NCBI RefSeq assembly: GCF_041956535.1
Contig: NW_027192209.1
Span: 136,092 to 200,091, forward strand
Source of the DNA: Calcarisporiella thermophila CBS 279.70
Taxonomy: Eukaryota > Calcarisporiellomycota
Direction: 5' to 3'
Length of the DNA stretch: 64,000 nucleotides
Part shown: positions 34,940-45,531 of the stretch, in pieces
How the letters are laid out: the number at the start of each line of letters is the position of its first letter
Numbering within the stretch: the first letter of the stretch is position 1
Program-made: the position numbers and the translations under genes
The notes under the pieces: generated by a model
What the model saw: only the letters and a program-made list of their open reading frames with translations
The model's database searches: none
What the model was told of the DNA's origin: nothing

Positions 34940-36538
34940 CTATTGGAGCGTAGCTCCATTGGGACAGGCAAAATCGAATCGAGCCCGGTGCATTTCCATC
35001 ACTGCTAAATAATTAAGATACATACCCGCCCACACACATAAGTGCCATAGTTGATGCGAGTGCAGCACAAAATCGAATTTTCCTGGCAACCATCGCTCAG
35101 GCCACCTCACCGCGAGTATAATCACGCCAAGTCCGAACATTTCGAAAGCTGAAAAACCTGTAGCCAGCCAGCCCAGAGTTTTCATCACTCCTTGCACATA
35201 CATGAGATGGAAAATGGGAATGAATAGAGTGCAAAAGTGTGCAATAAAGAATGCGTGGCGGTGACTTTCACCGATTCGGTTGTTGAACTGAGGAAAACAT
35301 GGGCAAACGATACTAATGATGCCGAGAATACCAGTCCCAAGCATATAGGAGAATCTTATAAGCGGATTGCAGTAGAATCCATAGTACTCTATAACCAGAA
35401 TACTAGCACATATGGATACTGAGATACCGATATAGTCCAGGCAAAGGCAATATCGTGCAATCTTTAGGTGAGCTGAGGGGTTAGTCAGCAAGACGTATCA
35501 CATAACCTCATGGAAGAGCAATCTCTATTTACCAATATGCATGAATGTATGATACATTATTGAACAGACAAAACACTTAGCCACTGCAGCCATGAACACC
35601 CCCACTACAAATCTATCGACCCACACATTCGAAAATTCGGATGAGCTAAGCTCAAAAATCCCAACATAAGTGAAGAAAGCGAGCGCGACGAGATGCGTCC
35701 AGATATTCCCTGGCAATGGCATCAGAATAAAGCAGTCATTTCAACCTTTTCCAACATTTCGAGAAGAGCGCTCAATCCACATACCTGACTCGTTATGGAT
35801 GTAGAATATAGATCGGATACAATCCCACGGAGAACACAAGAATCGATATCCGGTCAAAATGTGTTTATTGTGTTGCCATTCCACTGGCAATTCATTAAGT
35901 GTCAGCAGTCTTTCAGCTCCCTTGGCCGCTGCTCTCCTTACCTCCTCCAGCTTATCTTCCACTTGTTCAACGCTGCACTCCATTCCCCGCAATATTGAAC
36001 CTCCAGTCTTTGCGCTGTCACAATCGAGCGCTAATTCCTCCAACTCAGCATATTTCTGTTCCAAAACGCTAAGGGTTGCCCTGAGACGCTCGCGGACCGG
36101 AAGCGAGAGGGAGGAGAAACTCGGCACAAGTAATAGAAAGAAAGAAACCTTAGCGCTCAAAGGGAGCCCCTCAAATTGAGAATAGCGCTGCTCGAGATCG
36201 TTGAGAATACGGTCCATATTCAGTAAGCGTTCTCTGGTCGAATGACCAAAGGCATGCAGCCGAACCAGAATCTTCTTTGAGAGGAGATCGAGATGCTCTA
36301 CCGCTACCGGAGCCAAGTATGCAATCCTGGATGCATGGTAAGGACCGTTGAGGAGCTTCTCCATGTCTTGATTTAAACCCAGAATGAGAGTCTGGAGAGT
36401 ATGAATGAGCGAAATTACAGTGTAGGTCTGGCCTTGCAGGAAAAAAGTCGCGAAGAAAGACCGCGAAATAAAATTAATACGTGTAAATTAATCGAGTTTC
36501 AGAAAGGGTAATACCGGTGAATATTCAGTGATTTCCAT
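34940..36538 (-). CDS. PAQR/adiponectin-receptor-like membrane protein (Izh family) with N-terminal soluble domain
   Basis: Seven-helix membrane protein of the PAQR family; fungal Izh members affect zinc and sterol homeostasis. The best start is ATG 36538: MEITEYSP, then a GTATTA donor and the acceptor before TYTVISLIHTLQTLILG join in phase and keep the frame open into the known exon. About 230 residues of helical, partly coiled-coil sequence follow, as in the long yeast member Izh3. The core begins CSPWDCIRSIFYIHNESG then NIWTHLVAL. Zinc-ligand histidines are visible in CSIMYHTFMH and FDFVLHSHQLWHLCVW. At least three introns. The 5' exon is inferred and less certain than the core. Confidence 0.87.
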
Positions 36539-36850
36539 AAATCCCCAGCCAAGGCTGATCATTTCCCGGGCATTGGGTGGTGTATTTTACGCTAAGTTTT
36601 CTACCACAACCTTCCTTGGGACGAATGAGAGCGAGCTGAATCTCCCAGCATATCATGTTGTGCTCCCGCCTGCAATGCGCCCTCTACTTGATCCGGCTCA
36701 TCCCTATTTGTCCTAATTAATCCTTGCATAGCTCAAAATTTTATCCCAGTCTACATAAATACATCGCCTTCCTCGCGGTGGAATTTTTTATTTTTGTTTT
36801 TTTTTTATCACACAGCCCTACGTATACCACCATCTCTTGCAATTTCAACC
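36539..36850. other. Promoter region between PAQR and small peptide A
   Basis: Divergent upstream region of about 310 bases with T-rich tracts and CATAAATAC near 36752. No other gene seen. Confidence 0.45.
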
Positions 36851-36994
36851 ATGAATCTTGTAAATTTAATTGTCCTTCTGGCCTTGATTTCATGTCTGGT
36901 CATCGCTGCCCCCCTGCCTCTCAAGGGTATTGAGTGTGCGGCGAGTGGTCCGCCATCTCCCTCGTGCCGAAAGGTGGATGCACGGCAAAACTAA
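36851..36994 (+). CDS. Small secreted peptide A
   Basis: A 47-residue frame, shorter than most annotation cut-offs. ATG 36851 opens a convincing signal peptide (MNLVNLIVLLALISCLVIA) followed by APLPLKG. The mature part is about 28 residues with two cysteines spaced nine apart in CAASGPPSPSC, then a polar tail RKVDARQN. It resembles small peptide B, which lies 1.7 kb away in the opposite orientation, in having a signal peptide, one cysteine pair and a P-S-P-x-x-S-C core. One disulfide loop is likely. Function unknown; effector, pheromone or defence peptide are all possible. A downstream intron that changes the C-terminus cannot be excluded. Confidence 0.5.
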   Translation: MNLVNLIVLLALISCLVIAAPLPLKGIECAASGPPSPSCRKVDARQN

Positions 36995-38698
36995 AGTGCC
37001 ATGGTGAGCCCAGCCAGTTCAGTAGCCGTGTTATGTATCCACCATCGCTGACTCCCCTCATTGCTAAAGATATCTGCTTGTAACAACCCTGGCTGAACTT
37101 GTAGGGCAGCACGCTTTGTGATATTTATTATTTTTATTGACCAACCCTTCCCTACCCTCGCTGTTTTTATTTTTATTTCTTACCTATGCAAACTTCGTAT
37201 AACCCTCCTTAAAAAAAGTGAGCCAAGAAGATTTTCATTTTTGTCTTCCCTAATAATTTTTGTCTACCCTAATACTTTTGTACCTAAGTTATAAAGTCTA
37301 TTTCACTAATACATGCTATTTCATAAGACATATGCCCCCGTATGTATTAGTTGGGTTGAAATCGCTGGTTTAGAGAAAAATCACTAGAGAACTAAGAAAC
37401 ACAGCTAAATGAAGCACCCCCAAGCCAAAAGGCTAGTTAATCATGGAGAGCAAGTACAATAAGAAAGCCAACGTAACATCGACACCGGCTAGTGGCCTGT
37501 AGCTAATGAATCAGCACGATGAATATTTGGTAGAGAAGCTCTTTCAGCATTCTCAGGCAATCATGATCTAACTAGCAGCGTTCCTCAAGCTCTGGTGTAT
37601 CTCGTAGAGTATTTGAAAAACGAGATACGAAGATTGCAACACTTCTAAGGACTCAAGTCTTCTATTTTATCCCTCATTTCAATAAACACTTGCGGGTGCG
37701 GATATCAAGGGGTATGCTACTATCCAATTTCGCTATACACAAAGTAATAGTTCGATATACTTAGGATATATATCAATCTATTACCATATCTTGTTCAATA
37801 ATGCGGGAAATAAAGAAAATATTAAAAGTTGCAATAAGTTCGAGCATTTATGCTGTTTTACGCCTTGACATGATAGTGGTAACCTAGACCTTATTAATCT
37901 GACTACGCAACGAGAATGTGTTTTTATGTTGAGTTTTGAATGGTTTGTTTTTTTTTCCACTATATTCCCGCAATTCTATGTTCTTAAGGGTATTAACAAA
38001 ATTACTGTTTAATATCACTGACTCTCAACCAATGCTAATTGGATTGCATGAACCTCTGACTCCCTCCCTCCATGCACTAGACATTTACGTTCGAATTGAA
38101 ATGGACCCATTATTTGGAATTATATAACTCAATAGCTAATTATGAACAAAATGTCGTGGGCTTAGTAAGGTACGCGCTCCACTTGAACAGAAGACGGTCC
38201 CAAGTTGCACCACTTTACTCTTGCTACTGAGCCTCCATGATAAGGATGGCTTACTATCAAGCGTCCCCAAGTAATAGAGCTCAAGCTTTTGATGATGTTT
38301 AATGAAAAGAGAAGAATGAATGAGCTCCCCTTTATATAGCCCCCGGCAAAGCGTAAATATCGGATTTCAGAAACTATCAGCTTTGTGACTTTTTAAGAAC
38401 ATTGAAGTGATGCTATTTTCAAAAGGGAGGATTTTCATATAGCTTAAAATACAAAGAGCCTTGTTAAAAAAAATAATATTCAAGAGGACCATAAGTTCTG
38501 TCATCGACAGAATGGTGAGAGAGGAAGGAAAAGCTATTCCATTTTACAAACGAAGAGCTGAATACTCGAGAAGACTCTATAGAAAAGATATTATGAAGAT
38601 AAACAAAAGGGAAGATAATTTAAAGTAAATAAACACTTCTAAGCTAAACATTAATACTAAGAGAAGAGAGGGATCGAAGATGGATGGTGCAGCAATGA
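36995..38698. other. Gene-free region between two convergent small-peptide genes
   Basis: 1.7 kb, AT-rich, without a credible frame. A modest inverted repeat (GTATCTCGT at 37597 and ACGAGATAC at 37620) and a small TTCTGTC/GACAGAA hairpin near 38497 were seen. Nothing else recognised. Confidence 0.5.
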
Positions 38699-38881
38699 CT
38701 AGTCTTTAAAGTTGAGATGAAGACCATGGCAACTCGGGTTTGGACTTGGATTCTGGCAAAATGCTCGTTTCTCCTTCTCCGCCGCACCGATGCCATTCTG
38801 ATGCGCCAGTGTGTCAGCCGTAATGAGCTGACACATAGAAAGCAATATTAGAAGTGCGGCTAGCCTTGTTGTTGTTGCCAT
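38699..38881 (-). CDS. Small secreted peptide B with Kex2-type processing site
   Basis: A 60-residue frame from ATG 38881. It opens with a signal peptide (MATTTRLAALLILLSMCQLI, cleavage likely after TAD or nearby), then a short pro-region DTLAHQNGIGAAEKEKR ending in a Lys-Arg site typical for Kex2 protease. The released peptide would be 21 residues, beginning AFCQNPSPNPSC and ending HLNFKD, with two cysteines eight apart. Pre-pro-peptide architecture with dibasic cleavage is shared by fungal pheromones and secreted effectors. The core resembles peptide A. There is one copy of the mature unit, not tandem repeats. Function unknown. Confidence 0.5.
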   Translation of the reverse strand: MATTTRLAALLILLSMCQLITADTLAHQNGIGAAEKEKRAFCQNPSPNPSCHGLHLNFKD

Positions 38882-39870
38882 CAGCGATTCTTCCGAGTAA
38901 AAGAGCAACGTGAAGAAAGACAGCAGGGAGATTAAATGGGATGGAAAATAAAGTTAAATTGTGGCCTGAGGGATTGCGATGCGTGCTTAATAAAGGTTTT
39001 TTTCGAGTAAGACAATTCATAGGGAGAGTAGGCGAGAAATAAAAAAAAAAACGGGTTTCTTGTATTTTGGAGAAAATTAAAACACCATTTGCATTCTGGT
39101 GCAGAGGCGATATCTAATTAGACTGGATTGGATGCAATTCCCACGCAATTTATCAAGCACTCGTTTTCTCTTTTTTTGGGATATTGCGTTAGACCGACAC
39201 CGACTCCTCGCACTATCAAGCAAAGTAAAGCGTGGCTTTTGGCAGCCAAGGCTAATAACAAACCATGAAAATGGGCAGCTGGACAGCCCTTAGTTTAACT
39301 TTGCTAAATTGGGATCTCCTATTCTGGAAAAGATGAGAACGGCGAAGGAAGGAAATCGGTATCGCGTTGCGTCGGTGGCAAAACGGAAAAGAAATTGGAA
39401 GGCATTCATGGAAAACGGAAAAGAGAAGAAAAAAAAAAATAGAAATTCAAGACATTTGAGATTTGGCAAGGTTGTTCTAATATTAGCCGTATCAAGGGCA
39501 TGTTTCGTAAGATATCAATTTCTAACCGGAATTGATTGTCGAGCAAAATACTTGAAATGCAAATTGGTGCGCTGCCATCCAGTCATTTCAATCCTGGCCA
39601 GGCTTACAGTTGAATTGTGCTCTATCGGGTTTTTCTCAGTGATTGGGCCATAGGCGAAAAGACTTTATGGTATTATTGTGAGGAGGAGGAAGAGGATCGA
39701 AAAATAGAAGTGACATCTTTTTGAATCCTTTTTGCTCACGCTGCTAGGAGGGCCAGAAATATTCTCGAGTGTGTCGTGTTGATAGAATATATAAAATAGT
39801 AAAACATTCAATAGTTACAAGGGATAAACAGAGTATAAAGATAGAGAGAAAAAAAGCAATGAAAAAAAAA
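38882..39870. other. Upstream region of peptide B, no gene supported
   Basis: An open frame at 39309-39653 is lysine/asparagine-rich with no domain and starts without context; I do not support it. Poly-A/T runs are common. No repeats of note. Confidence 0.45.
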
Positions 39871-40425
39871 TTAACTAACATCTACTAATAACTCCTTTTC
39901 CAGTATGAACTTCCCCTCCTTGTACCGTTGGTTTTCTTCAAACGCACGCACCTAACGAACCATGTTGTCAGCAAAGAGAGAAAAAAAAAAGCATCCAGGA
40001 TCAACCAAGTAGCTTACGTATTTCCACCCTAGTACAGAATGACAGTGTACACAAAAAATGTCCCGAACCGTGTGACGCCCCGTTAGCATCTCCCGGTCTA
40101 CTGAATCACCCTCGACTACGTTCACGCTATGGAAGAGATAACGAGTCAGTGTTTTCTCAGGGTATGATGCCGCTATGAAAAATAAAGAAGCAGAATGCTA
40201 GCATACACAGTGCGAAAGAGAAATGCTCGGCCATGCTGTCCATTAAAAGACTGTTTTCACAAAATAGATCATTAATACAATGTCGAACCATCCAAAGGGG
40301 AGAGTAGGGGAGACATTGAATCATACCTTGGATATAATGTTTTCGTTCGTAGAGAGATGCGTTCGACACTGGCTGCATCCGTAAATACGATTGCCGTTGA
40401 GATAAGTCTTATACTTGAGGCCCAT
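39871..40425 (-). CDS. Yippee-like zinc-binding protein
   Basis: Yippee proteins are small, highly conserved zinc-binding proteins of the MIS18/CULT-like fold. ATG 40425 gives MGLKYKTYLNGNRIYGCSQC, the canonical start, and exon 1 ends at 40327 (NENIISK). Exon 2 reads RYLFHSVNVVEGDSVDREML then TGRHTVRDIFCVHCHSVLGW, giving the two zinc CxxC pairs. The last exon is VRAFEENQRYKEGKFILEKE with stop at 39871. About 120 residues, full length. The exon 1/exon 2 join does not keep frame at the best acceptor (CATAG near 40172). The next AG (near 40155) does keep frame but shortens a loop. Family certain, junction uncertain. Confidence 0.9.
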
Positions 40426-41135
40426 CTTTAAAGGAGAAGATGAATTCTGGGCGAAGGGACAGGTTTATGAAATGACTTTTCACAATGAGACGCAGTGTAC
40501 AGCGAGAGTGAGCTGAGAGCTCCAAGGCCTAGAGTGGTGGCAAAAGGTTGATGGTAAGAGGCCAAGAAGCAATATTTAGAGATTGGCTAGAGAGATTGGA
40601 AAGGATTTTTGGCAGTGCTGCCGTTTGGAGCGAAACAATTAAAACGGGGCTTTTCAGAGGAAGAAAATTTGCCGCCTTTCTCTGAGCTTAAAAGTTAGAG
40701 AGGGAGTTAATTTGATGGATGGCAAAAGCAGAGTGGAAGAAAAATGGGAAGCAGAATAAGTCTCTACGCGGGGAGAGGGAGGAATACTAATGATTATTTC
40801 ATTATACCTGTGGTAGTGCTATACTATTAGATCCAGAAGCACTTTTCTTGGTACAGACTGCTGTGCAAGAAAAATATTAAAAATGGAGCCCTCCAACAGT
40901 GGCAGAATTGCAAGGGAAGAATGAAAAGTGGATAGATTACATTTAATGGAGTACAATTCTAGGGTAGAGCTTTTGGGTTGTTTCTCTCGAAGCTAAGGAA
41001 AACCAAGGAGAGGCAAACGAAGAAAAGTTCTCAACGCGTGAAGAGTCCTTTCAATTTTTCAAAGTCACTTGCTGGGACCAATCACAGCCTTCAAGAGCCA
41101 CTTTGTTTGATAGTAGCGAAGCCGAGAATTCACAA
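40426..41135. other. Divergent promoter region of Yippee and the hydrolase gene
   Basis: About 710 bases, AT/purine-rich. No coding frame or repeat was recognised. Confidence 0.45.
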
Positions 41136-42337
41136 ATGCTCTCGCCATTTTCCAGACGGCCCATCTACTCCCTGCGCAATTATCATCCCGTAAAAACATC
41201 CACCCTATCATGCCAGAACCAGCCACGAGGTATTCCAGCTGGGAGAATGAAGCCTTGCCGCCATGGACGCCGATCGCTTGCTTCCCTGTCTGATTCCACC
41301 GCATTGACATTTGACTGGAAGACTGCAGGGATTATTTTTGTGGGCGTACCGCTTGGCCTGTATTTCTACAAGGTAATCTGCGCTCTGCTGCTTAGATATT
41401 GGTGGTCAACTGTATTTGTTCTGTTTTTTGTTTTCCCAAAGTGCGTGTCGATGATACTTCTTCAGTCCAAACTCATATACATCCCATGGCTGCCCCTTGG
41501 CTCGCGGTACATGGAGTTCACAAAGGAGCATACTACTGGGCTTAACTACGAAGAGGTGGCCATTCCTTCAAAAAACTGCACCCTTCGTGGGCTCCTCATT
41601 CATCCTTCCAGAGAAAGCTTAACCCATCCGGTAATAATCTATCTTCAAGGGTACGATCCAGAATTTCTGGAGTCAATGTAGTCATCTCCTAAATGTATTT
41701 TCTGTCTACTAGAAATGCAGGAAATATGGTTCATCGCATGCCCATTTTCCGATCTCTTCATAAAGTCGTTCCTGATGCATACATCCTGGGAGTATGTTAT
41801 CGGGGATACGGCTCCTCCAGTGGGTATCCTTCAGAACGGGGGATCAAAGCTGATGCTCAATCCATATTAGACTATGCCGCCACACGGTTCAACCGTCACC
41901 CATTATTCATCTACGGGCACTCGCTTGGCGGTGCCGCCGCCATTCATCTCGCCACGACGTCTCGCCATCTCCTTGCTGGAGTTATCCTCGAGAATACATT
42001 TCTCTCCATTGAGCAAATGGTGGCCTCCCTCTATCCACAACGCTGGCTTCCGTATAAATATCTCGCGCGCTATTTCTTATGGAATCGATGGGAGAGTGAG
42101 CGGATTATAGAAAATGTCAGGACACCCATTCTGTTTTTGGCAAGTGAGCATGATGAGGTTGTACCGAAGGAGCACATGCAAATACTCTATGGAAAGGCCA
42201 AGCTTGCCGAGAACAGGGTCTTTGTGGCATTTCCAAAAGGAATGCACGAAAATGCTCATATACAGCGTGGATGGGGAGTCGCCATGAGGGAATTTGTAGA
42301 AAAAAACAAGGCTCGATGTTGCTCGGCGGAAGAATAA
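41136..42337 (+). CDS. bem46: Membrane-anchored alpha/beta hydrolase, Bem46/ABHD13-like
   Basis: Serine hydrolase of unknown substrate in the Bem46/ABHD13 family. The upstream-most ATG in frame is 41136; ATG 41247 is an alternative. The N-terminus has hydrophobic segments (IIFVGVPLGLYFYKVICALL and a second stretch ending FVFPKCV), so it is anchored to a membrane, probably the ER. Exon 1 ends at 41650 and exon 2 starts at 41713; the join reads YLQGNAGNMVHRMP, as in homologues. Family motifs are GVCYRGYGSSSGYPSERG, the nucleophile elbow GHSLGG, the acid in ASEHDEVVP and the catalytic histidine in FPKGMHEN. Full length. It is followed by the nucleotidase gene on the same strand. Confidence 0.9.
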
Positions 42338-42604
42338 AACCTCTGCTAAACTTCGAGGCAAAGAAAAGAGTCGGAAAATCTTTACTTTCTAGAAATCCCT
42401 CGTTTATGCTTTATCCCAATTAGGGAGTGTGACTGTCTTCTGACCTGACGGAATATGACAAACCAAAATTGTTTATTAATCCAAGAGTTTCCATTAAATA
42501 GGGATTCGACTACAGTATTTTTCTTTTCTTACATTCATTAAAGACGTTGCAATTTCTCTTTCCATTTCCACTAGAATCAGGTTATATATTTTTTTTTTAT
42601 CGAA

Positions 42605-43582
42605 ATGAGCGTTAGTGAACAAATCAATTACATTATCCGAAAGTTACATCACCCTGATGGCGAACCTCCTGTCATCTTTTTCGACTGTGATAATTGCCTC
42701 TATCATCGTCGTTCTGGTGTGAGTGAACACATGAAGAAGAGGTAAGGAAGCCGGCTGACTACTTCATCCCTGAATTAATTGTGAACTAATTATGTCTCCA
42801 TTGAGTAGAATTCGGGCCTATTTTGTGAAAATAGGAATTCCAGAAGACCAAGGTAAATTAGGAGCCTTTTTCTAATGCATACCGTGCTCTAAACCCAATA
42901 TTGGATATTAGCGGCCTCACTTCACAAGAAGTACTACTCCGAATACGGTCTAGCTATCCGTGGCCTTATTGCCCATCACTCTGATAAGGTGGACCCCGTA
43001 GACTACGATCTCAAGGTAGACGGAGGGCTTCCTCTGGACGAACTTCTGCGACCTGACCCACAACTCCGTCGAATGCTCGAGACAATCCCAAGGGGTGTAA
43101 AGAAGTGGGTGTTTACCAATGCTGGTGAAGCACACGCTCGTCGCTGTCTGAGAATATTGGGGATAGACGACTTATTCGATGGAATAACGTATTGCGACTA
43201 CTCGAAGCCAGGATTCCATTGCAAGCCAGAGCTGCCGTACTATGAGCAAGCGATGCAAGAGGCGGGGGTTAAGGACCCTCGGCGGTGTATCCTCATCGAC
43301 GACTCCCTCGTCAACATCTTAGCTGCCAGGGAGTTCGGCTGGCATGCCGTGCATGTGACAGATCCGGTTGTCACAGATGACCCGCGGTTCGTTATTAACA
43401 CCATCACCGATCTCCCGAAAGCGCTGCCAGAGCTCTGGGAAACTCCTAGCGAAAGTGAGGCGAATACCAAGACCCATCCCTCCACCTCCGATAAAAATAT
43501 TCGCGTGGACGCTAGGGTGGATTCCTATATGACTGGAGCCGGGCCCGCAGCCAAAACAGAGAAAGTGGCTGCCGGCTACTAA
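42605..43582 (+). CDS. HAD-family pyrimidine/nucleotide 5'-nucleotidase (Sdt1/Phm8-like)
   Basis: Cytosolic phosphatase that removes phosphate from nucleoside monophosphates or related small phosphates. ATG 42605. Exons are 42605-42741, 42809-42852 and 42912-43582, all in frame. HAD motif I is VIFFDCDNCLY, the DxDNxLY form typical of Sdt1 and Phm8. Motif II is WVFTNAGEAHA, the motif III lysine is in CKPELPYYEQAM, and motif IV is CILIDDSLVN. The C-terminal 45 residues are a polar extension absent from most homologues. The substrate is inferred from family. Confidence 0.9.
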
Positions 43583-44332
43583 AACTCCAGGTTAAGTTTG
43601 GAATTGCATCATGGCCTTTTGACTCAAATCTGTAAATATATCTTGCCTCTAATTTTCGCCATTAGAGATTTATTTTAGAATTTGAACTTTTAGACATGTT
43701 CTTTTCTGTGCTATATGCTTTTTGCTTTTTTCAGCGCTTTAAATTATGTAATTCCCTCCTCCTCTTTCTCCTCCTTCTCCTTCTATCCCCCTCCGCTCCT
43801 TCGCTCCTCCCTTCCCCCCTTTTTCTAATTTCCTGTGAATAAACTCGTTCTTCAAGGAAGACGCCAGACAAAATACGCCTCCAATCTAGAAATATACTCT
43901 AGGCTTCTCTATACTTCGACCTAAATAAATATTTTTTTGCAAATAAAAGGACGACCTTTTATTTGCAAAAAAAAAATAGCCGCCAAACGTGGCTACATTC
44001 ACATTGATGGGCTGCAAATGGTGATGATAGATGAGGAGGCAAGAGAGAAAAAAAAAGCATCCTTAGATACTTTTCAGTCTTTTTGGTTGGGTTGCAGGCA
44101 TTCGCTGGTGAATGGGTCTTGACTGTTTGAGTTAGAGGAATATTTGACGCGGACATCCCACCACGGACCCCAGCAACTAACGGAATAGGAAGGCTAGCTT
44201 AAGAATGAAAGGGGATTGAGAAGCTATATTATAGATTAGATGTCTAAAATAAGGGTACCCTATCCAACAGAAATAAGCAAAACAAATATACATGAGTAGA
44301 TGAAGAACGGATTAGGTTATTTATGTACAAAG
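43583..44332. other. Convergent intergenic region
   Basis: 3' flanks of the nucleotidase (+) and CK2 beta (-). It contains a pyrimidine tract (about 43751-43820) and the long hairpin at 43932-43973. No gene seen. Confidence 0.5.
43932..43973. repeat. Perfect 19-base-pair hairpin between convergent genes
   Basis: TTTTTTTGCAAATAAAAGG at 43932-43950 and its exact complement at 43955-43973, with a four-base loop (ACGA). Poly-T and poly-A ends give it the look of a two-way transcription end or a tiny inverted insertion. Confidence 0.93.
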
Positions 44333-45531
44333 CTACATCATAAACCCTCTTGATAATGAGGTCGGGGAGTCGAGGTGTCGGTGGGACTTGTTGGGGGATT
44401 CGATGATCGAGATAGGAGGGGTGAGTGGAGAATGAGGGTCCACGGGGGAGCCTATTGACTCGAGTGGACCGAAGGGCTGCCGAGAATTGGGGAGTGGCCG
44501 TGACGGAATTGGCTGGCCTTGGTTCGGAGCCTCCTTCTCGTACCTATATGCTCCTCCATCTATCACTTGGGTTGGGCTTAACCGTCGGTTCTCACCACCG
44601 CCTCCCTCTACATCCTTCTCTCCCGGCTCCTCCTCAAGCTCCGCTTCGGATTCATCCCACATATCTTCGTCCTCCTTCCGGTCCTCCTCCTCATCCCCCT
44701 CGTTTCCATCCTCTCTCTCTTCGCTTTCGAAGGAATCTAGCTCGCTCGCGTCCAGGGGCCGCTGTCGTAGCCACCCCATCCGCGGTCCCGATTTGCTCTT
44801 GGGCGACACTCGAAAGCCAAAAATCCGTGCTTCGTACACCTTGTTGACGCTGGGGCTGGGCACAAGTTCAGGATAGGTATCGAAGAGGAGGTGTGGGAAT
44901 GTCGAGCCGAAGTAAGCACCTAGAGTCACAAGTCAAGTTTGAATTAGGGGAAGTGGTGTGGGGAGACCAGGGAAATCAAACAAGCTACCGTCTATCGTCG
45001 CGTAACGAGAGCTTGTAGGGTTATATATGTCTTGACAAAGAGGACAAAACACTTTGACCGTGTCGAGTCCAGGGAAGTCGTATCTCCCGCAGGGAACGAC
45101 AAAACTTTGTCGACAATATACGCGCGGGCATGTTCCAAAGTCACCGTGTTCGAACTTGTTCATCTAAAGCCACGGGGAAAGAAAAGTTGATGGAACAACG
45201 AAAAAGAGAAGCGGGGTAGAGACTCTCTTACCATATCCTCTAATCCACCGAGAGTTAAGATGTATCGCTGGTGAATTAAGCCATAGAGTAGCTCTGCACT
45301 TTGCGAGATGAGGGGCTCGTCGAGCAGCATGTCATCCATAGACTCAATGTCCAAGATCATTTCGAGGGCCTCGCGAAAATACGGCACCAAATTTGCAAGC
45401 CCCGTGAGGTTGAAATCATCTTCGATAAACTCCTCAGGTACCTCAGTAAAGAAGCCCCCCGAACGTGCACAGAACCATTCGATCCAGGAATCGTATTCGG
45501 CACTTTCGTTGGTAGAGTCTAAGCGATGCAT
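44333..45531 (-). CDS. CKB1: Casein kinase 2 regulatory (beta) subunit
   Basis: Regulatory subunit that dimerises through a zinc finger and joins two catalytic CK2 alpha chains. ATG 45531 (MHRLDSTNESAEYDSWIEWF). Exons are 45531-45232, 45163-44989 and 44919-44333. The N-terminus has the acidic loop region (MDDMLLDEPLISQSAELLYG). The middle has KFEHGDFGTCPRVYC, then FCPLCQDIYNPTS: the four zinc cysteines. Exon 3 gives DGAYFGSTFPHLLFDTYPEL, all canonical. The C-terminal extension of about 150 residues is unusual: it holds an acidic Glu/Asp-rich run (near 44620-44740) and a Pro/Ser-rich tail. The core is certain. Confidence 0.95.

Noticed and set aside
36851-38881. Reading the two small peptides as classical alpha-factor mating pheromones
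   Set aside because: No tandem mature repeats, no WxxLxxxGQ-like core and no nearby receptor gene; left as unknown secreted peptides.
39309-39653. Plus-strand frame of 114 codons
   Set aside because: Basic low-complexity sequence in an AT-rich promoter region, no domain or splicing context.
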